From Mariprofundaceae bacterium (GTDB taxonomy: Bacteria; Pseudomonadota; Zetaproteobacteria; Mariprofundales; Mariprofundaceae): DNA of 5,186 nucleotides. Below are positions 1 to 5,186 of the stretch, piece after piece (position 1 is the stretch's first letter; each line of letters begins with the position of its first letter). Where the stretch lies: the NCBI GenBank assembly GCA_030950825.1, contig JAUZQT010000070.1:1-5186 (forward strand), read 5' to 3'. Below the pieces are notes generated by a model. The model did no database searches and was not told the DNA's origin. It saw nothing but the letters and a program-made list of their open reading frames with translations. A program made the translations under genes and the position numbers.

Positions 1-96
1 CTTTAGGCGAATCTATATTGGGCGCATCTGTTTTGATCGCTACATCTGCTTTAGGCGGAGCTATATTGAGCGTATCTGTTTTGATCACTACATCTG
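1..96 (-). repeat. Two 48-bp in-frame tandem repeats in the cheA linker
   Basis: Bases 1-48 and 49-96 are the same 48-bp unit with 5 mismatches (43 of 48 identical). Each unit encodes 16 residues of the pattern ADVxIKTDxxNIxxPK (kinase residues 149-164 and 165-180). All five base differences change the amino acid. The single base left after the last whole codon fits the start of a third unit, so the array may continue outside the window. It lies in the linker after the Hpt domain, a place where length changes are tolerated. Confidence 0.9.
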
Positions 97-541
97 CTTC
101 TGGATCATCATTTTCTTTGATACGCGTAACAGCTAAATCCTGCAATAGACCCTCTTTAGCAGCCTTTAACAGTGCATCGTGCTTGATACGCAGGGGCTCA
201 ATATCAATGTTTTTTTGTGCGTCTGGATCCTGCAAACGCACCTCAAGAACATCATGCAAGTCATACAAAAACTGCGTCATTGCTGGCGTGCGCCACGATG
301 GATTTTCAATCAGTTGCTCCATCACATCTTCAAACAGATGAGCCGCTCCGCCAATATCAGGAACACCCAACATTAAAGCCGAGCCTTTGATTGTATGGGC
401 ATCACGGCGCAGAGTCACCAAGCCTTCTGCATCCAAAGTCCCTGCTTCAAAGCCCACCAGGCCTTGATTAATCGAATTTAAACGTTCACGTGCTTCGTCG
501 AAAAATGAAGCTAAAAAGTTGGATAGGTCAAAATCAGCCAA
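1..541 (-). CDS. cheA: CheA-type chemotaxis histidine kinase, N-terminal part (Hpt domain plus repeat linker), cut by the window edge
   Basis: The 180 visible codons form the start of a CheA/ChpA-like kinase, which autophosphorylates on a histidine in its Hpt (P1) domain and passes the phosphate to receiver domains. Residues 1-105 look like a P1 helical bundle. The phosphoacceptor motif RDAHTIKGSA is at residues 46-55, with His49 at 395-397. Residues from about 140 are a hydrophilic linker, the end of which is made of two 16-residue repeats. The dimerisation, ATPase and CheW-like domains would lie beyond the left edge. I chose the TTG at 539-541: an in-frame stop lies just upstream (551-553), a GAGAG ribosome-binding site sits 6 nt before it, and the next in-frame ATG falls inside the Hpt domain. 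The gene begins 19 nt after the receptor stop, so it is probably co-transcribed with it. CheA versus ChpA-type (multiple Hpt) cannot be decided here; a lone Hpt protein is also possible but less likely in this context. Confidence 0.88.
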   Translation of the reverse strand, partial: MADFDLSNFLASFFDEARERLNSINQGLVGFEAGTLDAEGLVTLRRDAHTIKGSALMLGVPDIGGAAHLFEDVMEQLIENPSWRTPAMTQFLYDLHDVLEVRLQDPDAQKNIDIEPLRIKHDALLKAAKEGLLQDLAVTRIKENDDPEADVVIKTDTLNIAPPKADVAIKTDAPNIDSPK

Positions 542-547
542 AAGAAG

Positions 548-552
548 CTCTC
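548..552 (-). promoter_or_regulatory. Ribosome binding site that supports the TTG start of cheA
   Basis: On the minus strand GAGAG is followed by six bases (CTTCTT) and then TTG at 541-539. This is standard SD spacing. It decides the start, because no ATG or GTG lies between the upstream in-frame stop and the Hpt domain. Confidence 0.65.
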
Positions 553-560
553 AGTCCTAA

Positions 561-2018
561 CTAAATCAGTTTCTGCAAATCTGATGCCACATCATTCAAA
601 CGGTGAGATGCATCACGCGTTTTCTGCATCTGAGTTGCTGAATCTTGTAATAGATCAGAGATTTGCTGCATCGTCAGCACGAACTCCTGAGAGCTTTCAT
701 CTTGCCTTCCTGTCGCTTGTGCAATCGTACGTACTGCTTGACTTGTTTTCTCAGACATATTTTCCATTTTTCCCAAGGCCAAACTTGCACGTTGCGCAAT
801 TTCCACACCCTTTGCCACTTCTTCAAGACCTGCGCGGGTCACTTCAATTGATTCACGTGTTGAAACATGCACATCATTCACCACTATTTGAATTTCCTCT
901 GTAAACTCTTTTGCACGCTCAGACAAACGACGCACTTCACCCGCCACAACTGCAAATCGCTTGCCAAACTCACCAGCAGCAGCCGATTCAATGGACGCGT
1001 TCAGAGCCAGCAAATGCGTTTCATCTGCAATTTCTTTAATCGAACTAATTGAATCAAGAATTTGCTCTGCTTTACGACCAGAATCCGTTACCTTTTCCGC
1101 AATGGTATTCACTTCTTGTCGAATTCTATCCATCGAAGCAATCGCCTCATTCACAGCAACCGATCCATCTTTTGCAGAGGCCGCAGTTGCCATCGCGATA
1201 CGTTCCACGCTGACCGCTGTGATTGCGATCTTTTTAGCGGCACCAGACATATCTTCCAACTCGCCCGTCACACCTGCCACCGACATCGCCTGTGTATTCG
1301 ACGCTGTTGCCTGCTGGTCTGCTGCTGCCAGAATCTCTTCGGATACATCCGTTACACCCTTCGACATTCCAGAAATAGTTCCTGAAATATTTGTTACAAA
1401 GCTTCGGTTAAAGAATGCCATCACAATCACAATGAACACAATAATAACCACGTTAATCAATGAAAACAGCTCAAGTTGATCTTGTTTTTCTCCCCGCTCT
1501 GCTTCCAACTGCATTGCCAAACGCGATGCCACATCATTCAATTTACCCTGTGCTACAAAAACCAAGCTTTGTGCCACCACAGTCACATTACTTGCCATCT
1601 GAGAAGGGATTTTACCACTGGTAATATCTTCAGCAATTTTAATTACTTCTTGCATCAAACTGTGTACTTCTTCTAACTGTATAACATCCTGCTCATCCAA
1701 TGATGGCAATTGACTCACTTCTTCATAAAGGCCTAAAAAATCGTCTGATGATGTTTTAATTTTGTCAATGTCCAGCTTGTTTTGCGTTAATGTAAAATCA
1801 TTCAGTGGCAGAAGAACATTGGGCAAAGATCCCTTAAACTTCTCCAATGATGTTTGCTGTCCATATAATTCAGAAAGTTCACTCACACCATCTGCAGCAC
1901 GATTAGAAGCCACAAACACCGCTCCAATCAGTACAGCAAATAAAATAACGGAAATTACAATATTACGCTGTGCTAGCTGCCGAACACTTTTCACATCATG
2001 TTTCTTCTCGTCTACCAT
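561..2018 (-). CDS. Two-TM methyl-accepting chemotaxis protein without a HAMP domain
   Basis: A 485-residue inner-membrane chemoreceptor expected to control the CheA kinase through CheW. Residues 1-19 are a charged cytoplasmic tail, TM1 is about 20-38, a mostly helical periplasmic domain of about 145 residues follows, and TM2 is about 184-203. The rest is the coiled-coil signalling domain. Its hairpin tip (about 330-369) is clear: IADETHLLALNASIES, then AAAGEFGKRFAVVAGEVRRL. The usual tip Arg (EAARAGE) is Ala347. Only about 20 residues separate TM2 from recognisable signalling helix, and no HAMP proline or DEIG motif is seen, so HAMP appears absent. Gln235-Gln236 sit in a good methylation-site context (AAADQQATAS). 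There is no C-terminal NWETF-type tether. The ATG at 2018 is preferred over a TTG 33 bases upstream because GGAGAG lies just before the ATG. By position it corresponds to PilJ of Pil-Chp clusters, but it is shorter. The ligand cannot be inferred. Confidence 0.93.
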   Translation of the reverse strand: MVDEKKHDVKSVRQLAQRNIVISVILFAVLIGAVFVASNRAADGVSELSELYGQQTSLEKFKGSLPNVLLPLNDFTLTQNKLDIDKIKTSSDDFLGLYEEVSQLPSLDEQDVIQLEEVHSLMQEVIKIAEDITSGKIPSQMASNVTVVAQSLVFVAQGKLNDVASRLAMQLEAERGEKQDQLELFSLINVVIIVFIVIVMAFFNRSFVTNISGTISGMSKGVTDVSEEILAAADQQATASNTQAMSVAGVTGELEDMSGAAKKIAITAVSVERIAMATAASAKDGSVAVNEAIASMDRIRQEVNTIAEKVTDSGRKAEQILDSISSIKEIADETHLLALNASIESAAAGEFGKRFAVVAGEVRRLSERAKEFTEEIQIVVNDVHVSTRESIEVTRAGLEEVAKGVEIAQRASLALGKMENMSEKTSQAVRTIAQATGRQDESSQEFVLTMQQISDLLQDSATQMQKTRDASHRLNDVASDLQKLI

Positions 2019-2022
2019 AAAA

Positions 2023-2028
2023 CTCTCC
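2023..2028 (-). promoter_or_regulatory. Ribosome binding site that decides the receptor start
   Basis: GGAGAG on the minus strand is followed by TTTT and the ATG at 2018-2016; the GGAG core is 6 nt from the start codon. The in-frame TTG at 2051-2049 has no purine-rich SD before it, only an AT-rich stretch, so the ATG is the better start and the 11 extra residues (MKKKRKSLESF) are probably leader. Confidence 0.75.
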
Positions 2029-2077
2029 AGAGATTTTCTTTTTTTCTTCAATTATCATAAATTACGTCATATTGATG

Positions 2078-2090
2078 CTGCATAATGCAG
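2078..2090. promoter_or_regulatory. 13-nt palindrome upstream of the receptor gene, possible operator
   Basis: CTGCAT-A-ATGCAG is a perfect palindrome with 6-base arms around one central base, about 60 nt before the receptor ATG. It overlaps the candidate -10 box (2082-2087), a common arrangement for a repressor site. I do not recognise it as the site of a specific regulator, and a palindrome this short could arise by chance. Confidence 0.35.
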
Positions 2091-2110
2091 TGCTTCATCG
2101 TTTTAATCAA
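2082..2110 (-). promoter_or_regulatory. Candidate sigma70-type promoter for the receptor and cheA
   Basis: On the minus strand TTGATT (2110-2105) and CATTAT (2087-2082) are separated by exactly 17 bases. Each hexamer matches 4 of 6 consensus positions. Transcription would start near 2075 and give a leader of nearly 60 nt. The match is modest in AT-rich DNA, so this is tentative; the 236-nt gap makes an internal promoter plausible. Confidence 0.3.
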
Positions 2111-2254
2111 CATGCTATGCTATAAGGTCTTCACATACATCCTTAACCCGTACTATTCATGCATCAGCATAATGATTGCGTCTATCTGCGCAAACGCAGG
2201 CAGGCTGTAATATTTATAATTTATAGATATGCGAACTAGCCTGAATAATTCAAA

Positions 2255-2773
2255 CTAGGCAAATAACGCTTCAACATCCACAACACGATACACATGCCCT
2301 TCAATAGCTATCTTACCTCGAAAAAACAAACCTTCATCTTCATCCAGCTCATTCAATCGACTCTCCTGAATATTAAACAGTGATGAAACGGCATCTACAC
2401 GCAGTGCCAAATTCATCGCGGGGTGCCTCAAACTTACAAAGCGCGTTGATTCACTATCTTCCAAGACCGTGCCTTCAAGCCGCATAACACGGTATGGGTC
2501 AATCACACACAACACCTGACCATGCACATTGCATACACCAAGCAAATGATCCGGTGCCATAGGAACCTTATTCAAAGGCTGTGGTCGCAATACTTCCGAC
2601 ACCTCTGTGACAGGAATCAATACCATTTCATCCGCCAGACTAAGCTGCATTAAATCAACGTACGGGATATCCGCCACAGGTACGTATGCTTTATTATCCA
2701 ATGAGGATGACGCTTCCCCCTGCACTTTCTGACCACTATTCTTCAGCTCACCTTTCTGTTTATTTCCCTGCAT
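2255..2773 (-). CDS. cheW: CheW/PilI-type chemotaxis coupling protein
   Basis: A 172-residue cytoplasmic CheW-domain protein, which normally bridges chemoreceptors and the CheA kinase. Residues 1-30 are a polar, probably flexible N-terminal extension; the CheW fold covers about 37-172. The signature region is at 63-99: RPQPLNKVPMAPDHLLGV, then CNVHGQVLCVIDPYRVM, matching the family pattern of a VP-x-AP segment followed by GV-x-N-hydrophobic-RG and a VIDL-like strand. The Arg usually found before the glycine is His84 here (2522-2524). The start is the ATG at 2773, only 2 nt after the ATPase stop, with AGGAGG 9 nt before it. A TTG 6 nt further upstream is too close to that SD. The position between ATPase-receiver and receptor matches PilI in Pil-Chp clusters. 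There is no receiver domain, so it is not CheV. The next gene downstream starts after a long gap. Confidence 0.9.
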   Translation of the reverse strand: MQGNKQKGELKNSGQKVQGEASSSLDNKAYVPVADIPYVDLMQLSLADEMVLIPVTEVSEVLRPQPLNKVPMAPDHLLGVCNVHGQVLCVIDPYRVMRLEGTVLEDSESTRFVSLRHPAMNLALRVDAVSSLFNIQESRLNELDEDEGLFFRGKIAIEGHVYRVVDVEALFA

Positions 2774-2775
2774 GA

Positions 2776-4980
2776 TCAAGCTCCTCCTTTAGCAGCAGCG
2801 CTGATACGCGCATACATAGCCAAAACCTTGCGCACACGTGCTTGTAATTTCATGGGTTCCACAGGCTTACCGATATAGTCATCAGCCCCAGATTCAAGCC
2901 CAAAAACTTCATCATCCTCATCCTTTCGCGACGTTAAAAGAATCATAGGAACACCATCAAACTGACTCTGCTCACGCACTTTCGTAACCAATTCAGGGCC
3001 TGTCATATTGGGCATTTCATAATCTGTCACCACCAAACTGATTGAAGAAGACAAACGTTGCAAAATATCCCAGCCCTGCTGCCCATCTTCGGCCTCCACG
3101 ATTTCCAAGCCTTCCGACTGCAATACAAACTTCACCAGACTACGAATGCTCTTTGAGTCATCCACAATCAATACGGTTTGTTTGCCAGAGCCCTCTGATG
3201 CCGTAGTGCGTACTGCATCCCGTTTTTTCAGCGCCTCACCCAAAGACATCAATTTTCCATCTTCGGTTAAACGCGCACTTAAAACAAAGCCTTCTGGTGG
3301 TGTCGAATTGCGCACAACCTCAACAATACTGGTAATGCCCTGCAGCGCCTTATTCAAACCATCTTCAAACAAACAAAACATACCATCTTCACGCGCTGCC
3401 TGCATCAATTCCCTATCTGGGCTTGAGCGTGCGATCATTTCCCGCATACGGTCATTCACATACAATACTTCATGCACGCCCAAGCGACCCTTATAACCAA
3501 TATTCATACAAGCTTTGCAGCCAACAGCCTCATAAAACTCCAAGCCGTCTGGCACACCATAACGCTCACAAAACTCTTCACCAGGTCTCGCTTTTTTCTT
3601 ACACTTTGGACACAATCGCCTCGCCAAACGCTGCGCCACAATCATATTGAGTGAGCCTGCCAACATCGGCCCTTCAATACCCATTTCAATCAAACGAGAG
3701 ATGGTTGAGGGGGCATCATTGGTATGCAAAGTAGATAGCACCAAATGCCCTGTTTGAGCAGCATGCAATGCGATTTCAGCTGTTTCCTCATCACGAATCT
3801 CGCCCACCATAACAACATCAGGATCCTGCCTCAAAATAGAGCGCAAAGCTGCTGAAAAGGTCAATCCTGCTTTGGCATTAACCTGAACTTGGTTGATGCC
3901 CTGAAGCTGAAATTCAACAGGGTCTTCCACAGTAATCAAGTTCGATTCTTCATCATTAATATGATGTAAAAACGAATAAAGCGTTGTCGTTTTACCTGAG
4001 CCTGTTGGCCCTGTCACCAGCACCGCACCCGTCGGCCTGGCAATACATTCACGCACACGTTTATCAGCCAGCTTTTCAAAGCCCAGGATATCCAAATCCA
4101 AAGACAAACCGCTCTTATCCAAAATACGCAACACTGCCTTTTCACCATACATGGAAGGCAGTGTTGAAACACGCATATCATAGCTTTTACCCCATAGCTT
4201 TACCCGTGTACGCCCATCCTGCGGCGTTCGCACATTGGAGATATCCAAACTCGACATGATTTTAATACGTGAAAGCACCAAGACATGCGCCTTCACAGGA
4301 AACTTCAACGCCACACGCAAACGCCCATCCACACGCATCCGCACGACACTGGTTCGCTCGCCTGCTTCAATATGAATATCCGATGAACCCATCTTCATTG
4401 CTTGCACCATAATGCCATTCACCAATTTAATGATCGGCGATTCATCGGCACCTTTTTTCAGGGCATCAATATCGGTTCCATCAGTATTTTCTTCAGCCTC
4501 TGTGGAGAAACTATCATCATCTTCCAGGCCAGACATGGCATCATCAAATGCCGCATCGCCTTGATAGATATCACGAATTTTTTTCTGGATCGCATCAGGA
4601 CGCGAGAAAATAGTCTTAACGCGTTCACCCAGTTTAAATTGCAAGGCATCCAAGGAAGAAAAATCCATTGGATTACCCGTTGCAATAACCAGCTCGCCCC
4701 CTTGCTCATCCACAGGCACAAAACCGTAATCCAAACAAAGTTTTTCAGGACACCTGGCAATAATTTCATCATTGGGTTTAAAGTTGCTGATATCCAAATA
4801 GGGGACTTTATAAATACGTGCCAATGTTTGCAGTATGGCAGGCGCATCAATACCCTCAAGCGCAAGGATTGAGAACAATAAACCATGTTTTTCAGTTGCT
4901 TTCATATTCAAGGCATCATCAAGTTTCTCTTGCGTAATGACACCACTTTCAACCAACTGACGCTGTTGCGCTAATAGCAT
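2776..4980 (-). CDS. PilB/GspE-family secretion or pilus-extension ATPase fused to a C-terminal receiver domain
   Basis: A 734-residue fusion. Residues 1-140 resemble the MshEN/T2SSE N-terminal domain, followed by an acidic linker (about 142-180). The ATPase spans about 180-560: Walker A GPTGSGKT (324-331), Asp box LITVEDPVEF (348-357), Walker B region with RQDPDVVMVGEIRDEET (384-400, catalytic Glu394), His box with His412 and His419, and a zinc-type CPxC/CxxC set (Cys457, Cys460, Cys488, Cys491). The latter marks PilB/GspE extension motors rather than PilT. After a linker of about 40 residues comes a full receiver domain (about 601-722) with Asp607/Asp608, phosphoacceptor Asp653, Thr683 and Lys705. 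PilB is usually about 570 residues, so the receiver accounts for the excess. The motor hexamer would drive pilus or pseudopilus assembly at the inner membrane. Neighbouring chemotaxis genes suggest control by CheA phosphorylation. The ATG at 4980 has AGGA 6 nt upstream and no alternative in-frame start before a stop. PilB versus GspE/MshE cannot be settled without pilus genes. Confidence 0.93.
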   Translation of the reverse strand: MLLAQQRQLVESGVITQEKLDDALNMKATEKHGLLFSILALEGIDAPAILQTLARIYKVPYLDISNFKPNDEIIARCPEKLCLDYGFVPVDEQGGELVIATGNPMDFSSLDALQFKLGERVKTIFSRPDAIQKKIRDIYQGDAAFDDAMSGLEDDDSFSTEAEENTDGTDIDALKKGADESPIIKLVNGIMVQAMKMGSSDIHIEAGERTSVVRMRVDGRLRVALKFPVKAHVLVLSRIKIMSSLDISNVRTPQDGRTRVKLWGKSYDMRVSTLPSMYGEKAVLRILDKSGLSLDLDILGFEKLADKRVRECIARPTGAVLVTGPTGSGKTTTLYSFLHHINDEESNLITVEDPVEFQLQGINQVQVNAKAGLTFSAALRSILRQDPDVVMVGEIRDEETAEIALHAAQTGHLVLSTLHTNDAPSTISRLIEMGIEGPMLAGSLNMIVAQRLARRLCPKCKKKARPGEEFCERYGVPDGLEFYEAVGCKACMNIGYKGRLGVHEVLYVNDRMREMIARSSPDRELMQAAREDGMFCLFEDGLNKALQGITSIVEVVRNSTPPEGFVLSARLTEDGKLMSLGEALKKRDAVRTTASEGSGKQTVLIVDDSKSIRSLVKFVLQSEGLEIVEAEDGQQGWDILQRLSSSISLVVTDYEMPNMTGPELVTKVREQSQFDGVPMILLTSRKDEDDEVFGLESGADDYIGKPVEPMKLQARVRKVLAMYARISAAAKGGA
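2783..2788 (-). promoter_or_regulatory. Strong cheW ribosome binding site inside the end of the ATPase gene
   Basis: AGGAGG is formed by the last lysine and glycine codons of the upstream ATPase gene. The ATPase stop (2778-2776) lies between this site and the cheW ATG (2773-2771). The layout suggests that ribosomes ending the ATPase help to start CheW, keeping the two in step. Confidence 0.75.
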
Positions 4981-4986
4981 ATAAAG

Positions 4987-4990
4987 TCCT
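4987..4990 (-). promoter_or_regulatory. Ribosome binding site of the ATPase-receiver gene
   Basis: AGGA on the minus strand is followed by six bases (CTTTAT) and the ATG at 4980-4978. Reading upstream in frame, a stop (5043-5041) is reached with no other ATG, GTG or TTG, so this start is firm. Confidence 0.7.
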
Positions 4991-5002
4991 GAGTTCCTCT
5001 TA

Positions 5003-5008
5003 ACTATA
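5003..5008 (-). promoter_or_regulatory. Possible -10 box for the cluster promoter
   Basis: TATAGT on the minus strand matches 5 of 6 bases of the sigma70 -10 consensus and lies 22 nt before the ATPase start codon. No good -35 hexamer is found 16-18 bases upstream, so either an activator helps or the box is a chance match in AT-rich DNA. The mRNA leader would be very short, just containing the SD. Confidence 0.3.
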
Positions 5009-5102
5009 GATGATTTTTCTACCCAAACATCGAAATATCTTTAGTACCTAGATCCTGCAAGTGTTTACTCATACATAGCGCAACCTCTTGATTCACTTGG
5101 AC

Positions 5103-5152
5103 TATTGAAAAAACACTCATTACCAATAAGGTGACTACGTGTTTTTTCAATA
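5103..5152. repeat. Perfect 14-bp inverted repeat upstream of the cluster, possibly a bidirectional terminator
   Basis: The arms TATTGAAAAAACAC (5103-5116) and GTGTTTTTTCAATA (5139-5152) are perfectly complementary and enclose 22 bases. Inside them a second small stem of 5 pairs (5120-5124 with 5130-5134, one G-T wobble) has the loop AATAA. Each strand reads A6, hairpin core, T6, the layout of a bidirectional intrinsic terminator, although the long stem is unusually AT-rich. It could insulate the cluster from whatever lies to the right; an operator role is the main alternative. The repeat itself is certain; its function is inferred. Confidence 0.75.
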
Positions 5153-5186
5153 CGCCATGTAAACCAATATCTTACACTCTGCACGC

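Larger units (their letters stand above)
2019..2254 (-). other. Long leader between cheW and the receptor gene, no gene seen
   Basis: This 236-nt gap interrupts an otherwise tightly packed cluster. It is AT-rich and has no ORF with a ribosome-binding site. It holds an 8-base word, CATTATGC, twice on the minus strand (2080-2087 and 2167-2174), one copy inside a 13-nt palindrome. A short GC hairpin is present (CTGCG-CAAA-CGCAG, 2186-2199) but has no T-run after it. The size suggests a separate promoter or mRNA control for the receptor and cheA; that is inference. Confidence 0.5.

Noticed and set aside
18..341. Plus-strand frame of 107 codons with repeated Ser/Thr/Ala segments
   Set aside because: The repeat is the antisense reading of the cheA linker repeats; the minus strand has the clear Hpt domain.
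961..1479. Plus-strand reading frame of 172 codons
   Set aside because: It is the antisense shadow of the conserved receptor signalling domain and has no recognisable product or SD.
2019..2051. TTG start at 2051 giving an 11-residue longer receptor
   Set aside because: No SD precedes it, while GGAGAG sits at ideal distance from the ATG at 2018.
2048..2098. Short minus-strand ORF of 16 codons (MKHCIMQHQYDVIYDN) in the receptor leader
   Set aside because: No SD and no similarity; too short to support as a leader peptide.
2186..2199. GC-rich hairpin CTGCG-CAAA-CGCAG as a terminator after cheW
   Set aside because: The stem is only 5 bp and no T-run follows it on either strand.
2774..2779. TTG start at 2779 making cheW overlap the ATPase stop
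   Set aside because: The AGGAGG would be only 3 nt from it; the ATG at 2773 has normal spacing.
4402..4872. Plus-strand reading frame of 156 codons
   Set aside because: It lies antisense to the ATPase N-terminal domain, and its translation resembles no known family.
4458..4886. Minus-strand frame of 142 codons inside the ATPase gene
   Set aside because: Out-of-frame shadow of the well-supported ATPase; its sequence is low-complexity in character.

Overview
The window carries four genes, all on the minus strand and read from right to left, that look like one signalling and motor cluster. In transcription order they are a PilB/GspE-type secretion ATPase with a response-regulator receiver domain fused to its C-terminus (4980 to 2776), a CheW-type coupling protein (2773 to 2255), a two-TM chemoreceptor (2018 to 561), and the N-terminal part of a CheA-type histidine kinase that runs off the left edge (541 to 1). 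The kinase starts with TTG. No transposase, tRNA, rRNA or CRISPR array is visible. The base composition is moderate and looks even. The gene families and SD-led starts point to a Gram-negative bacterium, most likely a proteobacterium; I cannot name a genus from the sequence alone.

Region by region: 4981-5186 is non-coding. It holds a perfect 14-bp inverted repeat (arms 5103-5116 and 5139-5152) and, nearer the gene, a possible -10 box. The ATPase and cheW are separated by only 2 nt, and the SD of cheW lies in the last codons of the ATPase, which suggests translational coupling. A 236-nt gap (2019-2254) then separates cheW from the receptor. It contains a 13-nt palindrome overlapping a modest candidate promoter and no convincing gene. 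The receptor and cheA are 19 nt apart. The start of cheA is followed by an Hpt domain and a linker made of at least two 48-bp tandem repeat units, the last of which touches the window edge.

How they may work together: the gene order resembles the Pil-Chp systems that control type IV pili (receiver protein, CheW-like PilI, receptor PilJ, CheA-like ChpA). Here the receiver is part of the pilus/secretion ATPase polypeptide instead of a free PilG/CheY protein. The simplest reading is a short circuit: receptor and CheW regulate CheA, and CheA phosphorylates the motor ATPase directly at Asp653. Two hub positions of the signalling array are also non-canonical: the receptor tip has Ala in place of the usual Arg, and CheW has His in place of the usual Arg. 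The receptor also lacks a recognisable HAMP domain.
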